DNA from: an uncultured Treponema sp.
GTDB taxonomy: Bacteria; Spirochaetota; Spirochaetia; Treponematales; Treponemataceae
Assembly: GCA_937891125.1 (NCBI GenBank)
Contig: CALAEZ010000337.1
Span: 1-13,477, forward strand
Direction: 5' to 3'
DNA length: 13,477 bases
Part shown: in pieces, positions 1 through 6,151 of the stretch
Numbering within the stretch: the first letter of the stretch is position 1
Layout: each line of letters opens with the position of its first letter
Notes under the pieces: generated by a model
What the model saw: the letters and a program-made list of their open reading frames with translations, nothing else
Databases searched by the model: none
What the model was told of the DNA's origin: nothing
Position numbers and translations under genes: made by a program

Positions 1-698
1 TCACGCAGGTTTCAAATGTAACGGGCACAATCACGCCTGTGGAAGAACTCATTGCAATCGCCCACAGGCACGGAGTTCGCATTTTGATTGACGGAGCGCA
101 GTCAATCGCGCATCTGCCTGTCAATGTGAGCGCAAGCGACGCTGATTTCTTCGTGTTCTCAGGACACAAAGTCTACGGGCCTACGGGAATCGGCGGCGTG
201 TACGGCAAGAAAGAGCTTCTTGAAGCAGCACGACCGTATCACGGGGGCGGCAACATGATTGCCGATGTGACTTTTGAGCGCACGATTTACAATCCCGCCC
301 CGAACAAATTTGAGGCAGGAACAGGTTCTATTGCGGACGCGGTTGGCTTGGGTGCGGCACTCGAATATCTTGAAAGCATCGGAATGCCGGCAGTGGCTCA
401 GTGGGAACACGAATTGACGCAGTATGCCATAAAGGAAATGAAGACAGTCAAAGGCCTTCACTTGATTGGCGAGGCGGCAAACAAGGCAGGCGTTCTTTCC
501 TTCAAACTCGACGGTCACGATGACGAGGAAGTGGGCCAGCGGTTAAACTCTTATGGAATCGCAGTCCGAACCGGTCATCACTGTGCCCAGCCGATTTTGC
601 GCCATTACGGATACGAGGGAAGCGTACGACCAACACTGGCGATCTACAATTCGCCGGACGATGTTGACGCGCTCGTTCGTGTGCTGCACACATTCTAA
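1..698 (+). CDS. sufS: SufS-type cysteine desulfurase, C-terminal part (5' end outside window)
   Basis: Class V aminotransferase fold enzyme that takes sulfur from L-cysteine (giving alanine and an enzyme persulfide) for Fe-S cluster assembly in the cytoplasm. The reading frame is open from base 3 (T-Q-V-S-N-V-T-G-T), so the GTG at 39 is not the true start; roughly 230 C-terminal residues are visible of a family usually near 400-420. Visible signatures: D-G-A-Q-S (PLP-contacting Asp/Gln region), S-G-H-K with the PLP lysine codon at 168-170, the G-G-G-N-M-I and F-E-A-G-T motifs, and R-T-G-H-H-C-A-Q-P with the persulfide cysteine codon at 582-584. The short R-T-G-H-H-C loop is typical of SufS (group II) rather than IscS. 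A serine acetyltransferase gene follows after 62 bases, so cysteine supply and sulfur transfer are neighbours; other suf genes may lie upstream, outside the window. SufS versus the related CsdA cannot be fully settled from this part. Confidence 0.93.
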   Translation, partial: TQVSNVTGTITPVEELIAIAHRHGVRILIDGAQSIAHLPVNVSASDADFFVFSGHKVYGPTGIGGVYGKKELLEAARPYHGGGNMIADVTFERTIYNPAPNKFEAGTGSIADAVGLGAALEYLESIGMPAVAQWEHELTQYAIKEMKTVKGLHLIGEAANKAGVLSFKLDGHDDEEVGQRLNSYGIAVRTGHHCAQPILRHYGYEGSVRPTLAIYNSPDDVDALVRVLHTF

Positions 699-701
699 AA
701 A

Positions 702-741
702 AAGGGGATGCCTGAAGGCATGGGTTCTTGGGCATCCTCTT
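702..741 (+). terminator. hairpin between sufS and cysE (weak terminator or attenuator)
   Basis: An A-run at 697-703 leads into the arm 702-712 (A-A-G-G-G-G-A-T-G-C-C), which pairs with 731-741 (one G·T wobble) across an 18-base loop; the pyrimidine-rich stretch TCTTCCTTTC follows. Eleven paired positions, but no uninterrupted T-run, so termination would be partial. It ends seven bases before the Shine-Dalgarno of the next gene, so it could equally tune readthrough. Confidence 0.45.
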
Positions 742-760
742 CCTTTCAAAGGAGAAATCA

Positions 761-1714
761 ATGGAACATCACGAACATTATGAGACAAGTGAGATTGTAG
801 ATACGCTTTTGAACAATTACAAGCATGACAGGCATATCGAAGAAGTTGAATTCAACAGTCAGCCTGATGTTGATGTGATACACGAAATAACACGCAAATT
901 GCTCAGAATCGTTTTTCCTGGTTATTTTCGTGAGAAAAACCGCAAATTTTACAATCTTTCAAGCTATGTCAACTCTCTGATTGAAGACGTGGTATATAAT
1001 CTTGAGACTCAAATTACGCTCGCGCTCTTGCAGTGCCCGGAATGTCTGGACAAAAACGGCGCAATCGGAATAAATGTGCAGGAAAAAACTCGCTATGTCA
1101 TCAGAACTTTCCTGCAGCGGCTTTTGGTAGTGCGAGAGTACTTGGCTACAGATGTAGAAGCCGCTTTTGAAGGCGACCCGGCCGCATTCAACAAAAATGA
1201 AGTCATCTTGGCCTACCCCGGCATTTGGGCAACGGCAATCAACCGAATCGCCCACGAACTTTACAAACTCAATGTTCCGCTCCTCCCGCGCATTATGACC
1301 GAATATGCCCACTCAAAAACAGGAATCGACATCCACCCCGGAACGACAATCGGGAAATATTTTTTCATAGACCACGGAACGGGCATTGTGATTGGCGAAA
1401 CGGCAGTCATCGGTGAGCATGTGAAAATCTATCAGGGAGTCACGCTGGGCGCAATCTCAACAAGGGCGGGGCAAAAGCTCAAAGGGCAGAAACGCCACCC
1501 GACCATCGAAGATTATGTGACGATTTACGCAGGAGCCTCGATTTTGGGCGGAGACACGGTAATCGGCAAATACGCCGTAATCGGGAGCAATGTCTTTATC
1601 ACCACATCAATCGCGCCAGAAGCAAAAGTGAGCATAAAAAACCAAGAGCTGGACATAAAGGGCGGCAAAAAAACAGAAGTCGCCGAAAATGACAGCTGGT
1701 TTTACATCATATAA
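761..1714 (+). CDS. cysE: serine O-acetyltransferase (CysE/EpsC type)
   Basis: Makes O-acetylserine from L-serine and acetyl-CoA, the first step of cysteine synthesis, in the cytoplasm. The frame is open from 728, but AAAGGAG at 748-754 places the start at ATG 761, giving 317 residues, longer than the E. coli enzyme (273). N-terminal half (about 1-165) is the helical SAT domain. The left-handed beta-helix of hexapeptide repeats runs from about 188 to 285. The catalytic pair is visible: Asp190 in G-I-D-I-H-P and His205 in I-D-H-G-T-G, spaced 15 residues apart as in E. coli CysE (D143/H158). His246 in R-H-P-T-I fits the acetyl-CoA/serine-site histidine. The tail ends F-Y-I-I; a C-terminal Ile is what CysK binds in the cysteine synthase complex, so complex formation is plausible (inference). 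It sits just after sufS on the same strand. Confidence 0.93.
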   Translation: MEHHEHYETSEIVDTLLNNYKHDRHIEEVEFNSQPDVDVIHEITRKLLRIVFPGYFREKNRKFYNLSSYVNSLIEDVVYNLETQITLALLQCPECLDKNGAIGINVQEKTRYVIRTFLQRLLVVREYLATDVEAAFEGDPAAFNKNEVILAYPGIWATAINRIAHELYKLNVPLLPRIMTEYAHSKTGIDIHPGTTIGKYFFIDHGTGIVIGETAVIGEHVKIYQGVTLGAISTRAGQKLKGQKRHPTIEDYVTIYAGASILGGDTVIGKYAVIGSNVFITTSIAPEAKVSIKNQELDIKGGKKTEVAENDSWFYII

Positions 1715-1774
1715 CCACAATTCTTGATTTTGGGGGTCGCAAAGAAAAAAAAATTACTTTTCTTACAACACCTC

Positions 1775-1802
1775 TTGACACAAAAGTTTCCGCTCATATA
1801 AT
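1775..1802 (+). promoter_or_regulatory. consensus sigma-70-type promoter
   Basis: A perfect -35 (TTGACA, 1775-1780) and perfect -10 (TATAAT, 1797-1802) are separated by 16 bases. Transcription would begin near 1809. No start codon with a ribosome site follows within 200 bases; instead the transcript begins with a block of strong hairpins. It is the best-matching promoter in the window and sits at the left edge of the A/T-rich island. Confidence 0.75.
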
Positions 1803-1808
1803 TTCGCA

Positions 1809-1980
1809 GATTCGGTCGCTCGCTAACGCGAGCTTAGCTCGTTTTTGCTTTGCGAAAACGAGCGGTACAAACGCTGCACTAATTTTTAAATCAATCAAAA
1901 CAATGTATGTATTCTCATGTCACAGGCCGATTGGGCGAGTTTTCTCGTGCGGTTGGTCTGTTTCCGTCTCTGGCGGATAT
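1809..1980 (+). ncRNA. candidate structured RNA or long leader (several hairpins)
   Basis: The roughly 300 gene-free bases between cysE and the 2015 ORF hold this element. Hairpins in order: 1818-1823/1828-1833 (6 perfect pairs, TAAC loop); 1837-1848/1852-1863 (12 pairs with one wobble, TTT loop); 1923-1939/1944-1960 (16 of 17 positions pair, five of them G·U, TTTT loop); 1963-1968/1972-1977 (6 pairs, TCT loop). The G·U pairs in the third hairpin pair in RNA but not as well in DNA, which points to function as RNA. I recognise no known family. It may be a small RNA, a 5' leader for the next ORF, or, in the left half, an attC-like remnant. No Rho-independent T-run closes it. Confidence 0.4.
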
Positions 1981-1994
1981 ATAAATCATTTTTT

Positions 1995-2017
1995 CACAAG
2001 AACATTTCATTCTTGTG
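1995..2017 (+). repeat. perfect 8-bp inverted repeat covering the putative GTG start
   Basis: CACAAGAA (1995-2002) and TTCTTGTG (2010-2017) are exact reverse complements across a 7-base loop. The right arm contains the GTG at 2015 that begins the next ORF, so the RNA hairpin would hide the start. There is no Shine-Dalgarno there. Confidence 0.5.
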
Positions 2018-2587
2018 TTGAAGGTAAAATTGGCTGAAGAAGAATTTGAAAGCGTTGCTGAAGAGTTAAACGTTCAAAGTAAGCGGATTTTTCACAAATG
2101 GCTTTTAAAAGCGATTAGTGAAAATAACAAAGAAATGTTCGAAAAGTGTGTTGAGGCACTCGGCAAAGAGTGGAATGTTCGTATGCATGTACCGAACAAA
2201 GACTTCCCTAATTTTGTTTCGCATTTATGGGAAAACAGAAAAAGAATCATAGATATTGAAAACAGCTATGACTGGAAAACTGAAGTTTTTGAGATGTCTA
2301 AAATGACTCAGAAAGGTGAGCAGAAATCCCATCAATACAGCTACGAAAGCAAGGTCTGTTTTGCTATTGCCCCGACAAGATACAAAATTATCGAAGATAA
2401 AAATACTCGAGATAATTTGAAAATATTGTTGAACGATGACAAAAAAGTTACCAAGAAAACATTTGAAACGATAGTAAACAAGTGGCTGTCTCAAAACAAC
2501 ATTGATACTACAAGCGAAGACGCTTTATATCGGACTGATTACGCCTTGTGGTCTGGTGAAGCTGTTAGAAATAGAGCTCAAAACTAA
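2015..2587 (+). CDS. hypothetical protein, accessory island
   Basis: An open frame of 190 codons that I do not recognise. The product is charged and Lys/Glu-rich with no signal peptide or membrane segment, so probably cytoplasmic. The N-terminal 60 residues look helical; a Trp-rich stretch (K-E-W-N-V, H-L-W-E-N, D-W-K-T-E) follows. The start is unclear: GTG at 2015 or TTG at 2018, neither with a Shine-Dalgarno, and the frame is open back to 1985; the first in-frame ATG is some 40 codons in. The gene may therefore be 5'-truncated or poorly translated. Base composition is clearly A/T-richer than sufS, comM or the EAL gene, consistent with transfer. Its stop codon lies inside a CTAAC...GTTAG inverted repeat. 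It probably depends on the promoter at 1775-1802. Confidence 0.6.
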   Translation: MLKVKLAEEEFESVAEELNVQSKRIFHKWLLKAISENNKEMFEKCVEALGKEWNVRMHVPNKDFPNFVSHLWENRKRIIDIENSYDWKTEVFEMSKMTQKGEQKSHQYSYESKVCFAIAPTRYKIIEDKNTRDNLKILLNDDKKVTKKTFETIVNKWLSQNNIDTTSEDALYRTDYALWSGEAVRNRAQN

Positions 2588-2614
2588 CACCTGCAGTGAA
2601 CGCTGATTGGTTAG
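2584..2614 (+). repeat. CTAAC...GTTAG inverted repeat at the stop of the 2015 ORF
   Basis: CTAAC (2584-2588) and GTTAG (2610-2614) are exact reverse complements bounding 31 bases, with a central CAG...CTG pairing (2594-2596/2603-2605). The end motifs recall attC R'' and R' boxes, but the element is shorter than known attC sites and the R' match (GTTAGCA) departs from GTTRRRY. It could be a decayed site or chance. Confidence 0.25.
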
Positions 2615-2650
2615 CAAACATTATAAACGTACAGTAAGGAGGTACGAAAA

Positions 2651-3067
2651 ATGGAAAAATTTATTTTTGGTTTGATGATTTTGGTAAGTATGTTGGGAAT
2701 TGTTGGATGTGCAAATTCAAGCGATTCGGATGATACGGAAGAAGAAGTTGTTTATACGGTTGCCAATGCCACTATAGTTGAGGCAAATCTTACAATTTCA
2801 TACAAATTAAAATCTGAGGGGTGGTCAGAGGAAACAACACTTGCATTTGGTGAGAGTTTTAATATAAAAAAGCAAGATGCCGAAATAACAGAACATGTCG
2901 GTTTTAGCATTATTTTTCCAGATGCAATAACTTGTAAAATTGAGGTTGATGATGATACGCTTCCTGACGCAGCAAGATATAACGACGCCAACTATCTTTT
3001 AATTCCATCTTTAGAGCTAGGACCTGTATATATCCAAAGTGCTATTCAAGGAAATTGCTGTAACTAA
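2651..3067 (+). CDS. small predicted lipoprotein
   Basis: A 138-residue secreted protein. The N-terminus has one Lys, a hydrophobic core (residues 4-18) and a relaxed spirochaetal lipobox ending G-I-V-G-C with the lipidated cysteine at 20, followed by a Ser/Asp/Glu-rich linker typical of mature lipoproteins. The remaining 100 residues look like a single beta-rich domain (V-Y-T-V-A-N-A-T, L-T-I-S-Y-K-L) with a central Cys near 104 and a Cys-Cys pair near the C-terminus (N-C-C-N), so a disulfide is possible. The start is secure: TAAGGAGGT at 2635-2643 lies seven bases before ATG. A strong terminator follows at 3108-3142. No clear own promoter is seen, so it may be co-transcribed with the 2015 ORF, 63 bases upstream. 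Function unknown; the sequence is A/T-rich like the rest of the island. Confidence 0.75.
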   Translation: MEKFIFGLMILVSMLGIVGCANSSDSDDTEEEVVYTVANATIVEANLTISYKLKSEGWSEETTLAFGESFNIKKQDAEITEHVGFSIIFPDAITCKIEVDDDTLPDAARYNDANYLLIPSLELGPVYIQSAIQGNCCN

Positions 3068-3107
3068 GAAACCTAGTTACTTGCAGTAATAAAAAACAGG
3101 AAAAAAC

Positions 3108-3150
3108 AGAAATAGATTGGCTAGAAAAACCAATCTATTTCTTTTATAAT
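3108..3150. terminator. strong bidirectional Rho-independent terminator
   Basis: A perfect 13-bp stem (3108-3120 with 3130-3142) closes a 9-base loop. T-rich sequence follows on + (TTTATAATTTTT), and on - the stem is followed by GTTTTTTCCTGTTTTTT. It can end both the small lipoprotein transcript from the left and the reverse-strand lipoprotein remnant from the right. Confidence 0.85.
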
Positions 3151-3153
3151 TTT

Positions 3154-3705
3154 TTATGTTACTGAATAGTATGTTGTATTAGTTGTTTCTTTTACTTTTA
3201 CAGTTATTTTATAACCACTTGTATTTTCAAAAATATAATTTCCGCTACTATCTACATCAGTGTTTCTTACAAAGCTTTGTGTCTTTGTCGTTCCGAAACT
3301 GTCATATACAAGAGTAAGATTTTTGCTATCAGCAAACGTTGCAGACCAATTCCCAGACATCCATTTTATATTAAAAGTACCGTTAAGAGCTTCCTCTGAA
3401 CTAGCTGCTTCTGTAGAACTTATATTTGTTGCTGACTCATTATCATTAGTTAATTCAATACTTTCAATCTTGTATGTATAAGTCGTTTTCTGAACATCTG
3501 ATGTCTTTATAGTTCCAAGATTATATGTAGCTGTAGCACTTGTATAACCTACTGTATCTTTTAAAGACCATTTACAGTAAAGAGCTAAAGTAGTACAACC
3601 ACTTAATTTTAATTTTTTGTTAGTAGAGTCTATATAAGAACTTATATCAGCTGTTGGATTTAGAGCAGAAACATCAATAGCAAAAAATTCTGTTGCGATT
3701 TCAAA
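3154..3705 (-). pseudogene. 5'-truncated surface/lipoprotein-like gene
   Basis: On the minus strand one frame is open for about 183 codons from 3705 to the stop at 3154, ending at the shared terminator, which argues that it was a real gene end. There is no ATG with a ribosome site: the only internal Met near the middle (codon 3358-3360) lies inside an evident beta-rich domain (N-I-K-W-M-S-G-N-W-S-A-T-F), so starting there would cut the domain. The product is Ser/Thr/Tyr/Asn-rich with repeated beta-strand patterns, like other treponemal lipoproteins, for example the gene at 7785. The coding frame stops abruptly at 3706-3708, where a + strand gene fragment takes over, so signal peptide and N-terminus are lost. 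Probably non-functional remains of an inserted gene. Confidence 0.6.
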
Positions 3706-3789
3706 TTACTTGAACAGAAATGTAAGGAATATAAACTTCCTGATGAGAAAATAATATCGCCTAACAAGAAGTTCGTAGCCGGCACGTAA
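3699..3789 (+). pseudogene. 3' fragment of a cassette-type gene
   Basis: In the + direction about 29 codons read as a plausible protein end: F-K-L-L-E-Q-K-C-K-E-Y-K-L-P-D-E-K, then I-I-S-P-N-K-K-F-V-A-G-T and TAA at 3787-3789. The last ten codons lie inside the attC-like hairpin, as happens in integron cassettes whose reading frame ends within attC. The upstream part overlaps the reverse-strand remnant and is not credible as coding on +, so the 5' part of this gene has been lost at a junction near 3700. Confidence 0.4.
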
Positions 3790-3821
3790 GTCTTCGCTTG
3801 CGTGCGGTACAACCCATTGTT
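3759..3821 (+). repeat. integron attC-like recombination site
   Basis: Begins with GCCTAAC (3759-3765), matching the attC R'' box RYYYAAC. The strand folds as AACAA/TTGTT (3763-3767/3817-3821), a 3x3 unpaired spacer (GAA/CCA), GTT/AAC, GTA/TAC, CC/GG, then nine pairs 3782-3790/3797-3805 and a 6-base loop. Three bases, C3774, G3778 and G3781, bulge, all on the same strand, which is the extrahelical-base pattern that defines folded attC sites. The right box reads GTTCTAC rather than GTTRRRY, so that half looks decayed or joined to other DNA. The neighbouring regulator gene ends nine bases further on. Confidence 0.5.
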
Positions 3822-3827
3822 CTACCG

Positions 3828-5078
3828 CTAGCGTTCGCGGACTGCCGTCCGGGTATCAACGATGCGGCGCAAATCAACAATGTCGGGAACAATGATAACG
3901 CCGTCAAACACTTCAAGCTTATGCTGCTTTACAAGCTTACCAATTTCCTCGCGCGTTTGCTCCGCCGGAAGCCCCGCCCAGTGCGCCACATCCTGTTCAG
4001 AAAGAGAAAAGCGCCGCGCATGGTCTTGCGGATTAGTCATCGGATTGAGCTCATCAAACATAAGGAATACATCACAAATACGAGCCTGCATGTCCTTTAT
4101 GCACAGCGTCTTAAGGCGGCGCTTCTGATCATATATGCGCTTGCAGAAAAGCTTTAAGAGCACCATTGCCAGCTGCGGATTTCCCATAATCAACACTTCA
4201 AAGTTTGCTTTGTTAAACTCCAGACATTCGACAGGTGTTTTTGCAAGACAGGTTGCCGAACGCGGCGAATTATCCAAAATGGCCATTTCGCCAAAAAACT
4301 CGCCAGGCTTTAGAATATCAAGATTTTTATTCGTGCCGTTAATACATTTTACGAGCTGTACATCACCCGTTTGTATCAAATAAAAGCAGTCGCCTGGCTC
4401 AAACTCGGAAATAATAACTTGCCCCGGCATATATTTCTTTGAAAAGCGAGAAAACGCTGGCAACGAAAATGCCTTGAGCGTTCCCTGCCCTAGCGTAGCC
4501 GCGCTTGACGCAGCATGCTTTGCGGCAACCTGGGCATCCTCCCGCTGGGCACGAGGCAATGCCACACGCAGGATTTTTTCGACTGTCGCCTTATTGGGCG
4601 TCTGCGGGTACAGCTTAAGAAACTTAGTGCACACATCACAGCACGACCGCCATTTTTCGTCCTGATAAAATGCCTGTGCAACTGAAAGCATACCTGCCTG
4701 TTGGTTAATAAGCGGCGACTTTTGGAGAATCGACTCCGTTTTGTAGTGAACCTGCCTAAGCTGACCGGAAAACACGCGCATCATGCGCATAATAACCTGC
4801 TTGTTGGAGCTAAAATTCTGCTCAAATTCAGCTACCGACATAGCAATACAAACAGAGTCGCTGACAGCGGTTACTGTTTCTTCACGAGGAAAGTGCCCTA
4901 ATGCGGATTTTGTGCCAAAAAATTCTCCTGGACGAATAGATTCGTTGATTTTTGAATCTGCTTCTATGTCAGACATCGAAGCAACAAGCAGTCCTTTCTG
5001 CAAAATAAAAATCCGCTCATCCGTATCACCTTCAAAATAGATGAGTGCACCTTTTTTGTAAACCATCGCTTTTGGCAT
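3828..5078 (-). CDS. double cyclic-nucleotide-binding regulator with winged helix
   Basis: A 416-residue cytoplasmic protein of the Crp/Fnr superfamily with an unusual layout. Domain 1 (about 1-115) is a cNMP-binding jelly roll. Residues 128-172 look like one TPR-type helix pair (A-F-Y-Q-D-E-K-W ... F-L-K-L-Y-P). Domain 2 (about 208-320) is a second cNMP fold with a canonical phosphate-binding cassette at 259-276 (G-E-F-F-G-E-M-A ... N-S-P-R-S-A-T; Glu264 and Arg273 as in cAMP receptors). In domain 1 the matching cassette reads G-E-F-F-G-T-K-S, so the ligand-contacting Glu is Thr56 and that pocket may not bind. The C-terminus (about 325-405) is a winged helix like Crp. A ribosome site (AAGAGGT) lies just ahead of ATG 5078. 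The gene is divergent from the PHP gene across 57 bases. Its last codons abut the attC-like site. Targets and ligand unknown. Confidence 0.85.
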   Translation of the reverse strand: MPKAMVYKKGALIYFEGDTDERIFILQKGLLVASMSDIEADSKINESIRPGEFFGTKSALGHFPREETVTAVSDSVCIAMSVAEFEQNFSSNKQVIMRMMRVFSGQLRQVHYKTESILQKSPLINQQAGMLSVAQAFYQDEKWRSCCDVCTKFLKLYPQTPNKATVEKILRVALPRAQREDAQVAAKHAASSAATLGQGTLKAFSLPAFSRFSKKYMPGQVIISEFEPGDCFYLIQTGDVQLVKCINGTNKNLDILKPGEFFGEMAILDNSPRSATCLAKTPVECLEFNKANFEVLIMGNPQLAMVLLKLFCKRIYDQKRRLKTLCIKDMQARICDVFLMFDELNPMTNPQDHARRFSLSEQDVAHWAGLPAEQTREEIGKLVKQHKLEVFDGVIIVPDIVDLRRIVDTRTAVRER

Positions 5079-5099
5079 GACTATACCTCTTTCTTAATC

Positions 5100-5129
5100 T
5101 TACCACAAAATAAAAAATTATGCTATGAT
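5100..5129 (+). promoter_or_regulatory. extended -10 promoter of the PHP gene, leaderless start
   Basis: TGC followed by TATGAT (-10 at 5124-5129) forms an extended -10; a weak -35 (TTACCA, 5100-5105) lies 18 bases upstream. The expected start point, about seven bases after the -10, coincides with the ATG at 5136, and there is no Shine-Dalgarno between them. Confidence 0.5.
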
Positions 5130-5135
5130 TTTTCC

Positions 5136-6002
5136 ATGATAGATTTGCACACTCACTCCTCTGCATCTGACGGAAAACTATCTCCAGTAGATTCCGCTCG
5201 CTATGCTGCAGCCCATAACGTGACGGTTTGGGCACTGACCGACCATGACACAACAGACGGCTTACACGAGGCTGCAGTTGCCTGCAACGAACAAGGCATA
5301 ACCTTTGTTCCGGGCATTGAAATTACCGTAGACTGGCCAACAGGCGAGTTTCATCTGTTAGGACATGGCTTAAGTCACTGTTCAACTGAGCTCTCGTCGC
5401 TCATTGACCACCTGCAGCAAAGCCGCAGCGAACGAAACGAGCAGATTATCGCCCACATGGCAGAAGCAGGCATTCACACAACGCAAGCTGAGCTAAAAAG
5501 CATATTCGGCGTAAAGCAGCTCGGGCGCCCGCATTTTGCCGATTTTCTGGTGCAAAAAGGCGTTGTCAAAAACCGACAGCTTGCTTTTGACAAATACTTG
5601 GCGCAAGGGCGCCCCTGGTTTGTGCATCATAGCGGCGCAAATCTTGACGAAGCGGTCGTTGCAATAAAAGCATCGGGTGGCGTTCCGGTGCTTGCGCATC
5701 CGCTTTCGCTCTACGTTTCCTGGGGCAAAATCGAGGACGTGCTCCGTGGCATTGTCGACCGCGGCATAGAAGGCATTGAAGCCTGGCACCCGGGAGCCCG
5801 CGTGGGAGAGGCTGTCCGCCTAGAAGCGCTTGCCCGCAAGCTTGGCTGCTTTGTCACGGGTGGCAGTGACTTTCACGGCGAAGGCGTCCGTGCCGACCGC
5901 AGAATCGGAAAAACTTGTGGCGGGAAAAAAATTGAAGAGCGGCTGTGGTATGAAGAGCTTTTGCCGCACCTAAAAACATTTTCTGGAAAAAATTTTTTGT
6001 AA
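5136..6002 (+). CDS. PHP-domain phosphoesterase (YciV/TrpH/RNase AM family)
   Basis: A 288-residue cytoplasmic metal-dependent phosphoesterase. All PHP motifs are present in order: D-L-H-T-H-S (His5, His7), T-D-H-D-T-T-D-G (Asp36, His37), G-I-E-I-T (Glu62), H-L-L-G-H-G (His73), R-P-H (His133), A-H-P-L (His188) and G-G-S-D-F-H-G (Asp245, His247), the full set for a trinuclear metal centre. Length and motif order match the family that includes E. coli YciV (RNase AM, a 5'-3' exonuclease maturing rRNA) and 3',5'-nucleoside bisphosphate phosphatases that degrade pAp; which activity applies here cannot be told from sequence. The insert at about 90-160 is the usual helical subdomain. The ATG has no ribosome site and lies where transcription should begin, so the mRNA is probably leaderless. 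Divergent from the cNMP regulator. Confidence 0.9.
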   Translation: MIDLHTHSSASDGKLSPVDSARYAAAHNVTVWALTDHDTTDGLHEAAVACNEQGITFVPGIEITVDWPTGEFHLLGHGLSHCSTELSSLIDHLQQSRSERNEQIIAHMAEAGIHTTQAELKSIFGVKQLGRPHFADFLVQKGVVKNRQLAFDKYLAQGRPWFVHHSGANLDEAVVAIKASGGVPVLAHPLSLYVSWGKIEDVLRGIVDRGIEGIEAWHPGARVGEAVRLEALARKLGCFVTGGSDFHGEGVRADRRIGKTCGGKKIEERLWYEELLPHLKTFSGKNFL

Positions 6003-6049
6003 AAATGTGAGAAAATCTGCATTTCTACCCCTATATATACAGTGAAGAC

Positions 6050-6144
6050 CGTGAGCTAAAAAAGTGACGAAATGTCTAAAGGCTGCAGGCATCCATTGCA
6101 CAAGCATGCACCTCTGCCTGCAAATCACCGCTCACGCACAGGAG
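6050..6144 (+). promoter_or_regulatory. structured 5' region ahead of comM
   Basis: Two nested perfect inverted repeats: CGTGAGC/GCTCACG (6050-6056/6130-6136) enclosing TGCAGGC/GCCTGCA (6084-6090/6116-6122), with a further short TGCA/TGCA pairing inside. The outer stem ends four bases before AGGAG (6140-6144), the comM ribosome site. A possible -10 (TATATA, 6032-6037) precedes it without a good -35. It could be a regulatory leader; I match it to no known riboswitch. Confidence 0.4.
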
Positions 6145-6151
6145 TAGCTAT

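Noticed and set aside
728..760. Upstream start for the serine acetyltransferase
   Set aside because: In frame, but AAAGGAG at 748-754 sits correctly only for ATG 761, and the upstream codons overlap the hairpin.
1803..2587. Type III toxin-antitoxin locus (promoter, structured RNA, then a toxin ORF of about 190 residues)
   Set aside because: The RNA region has no tandem repeats, and the protein does not show ToxN/CptN-like features that I can recognise.
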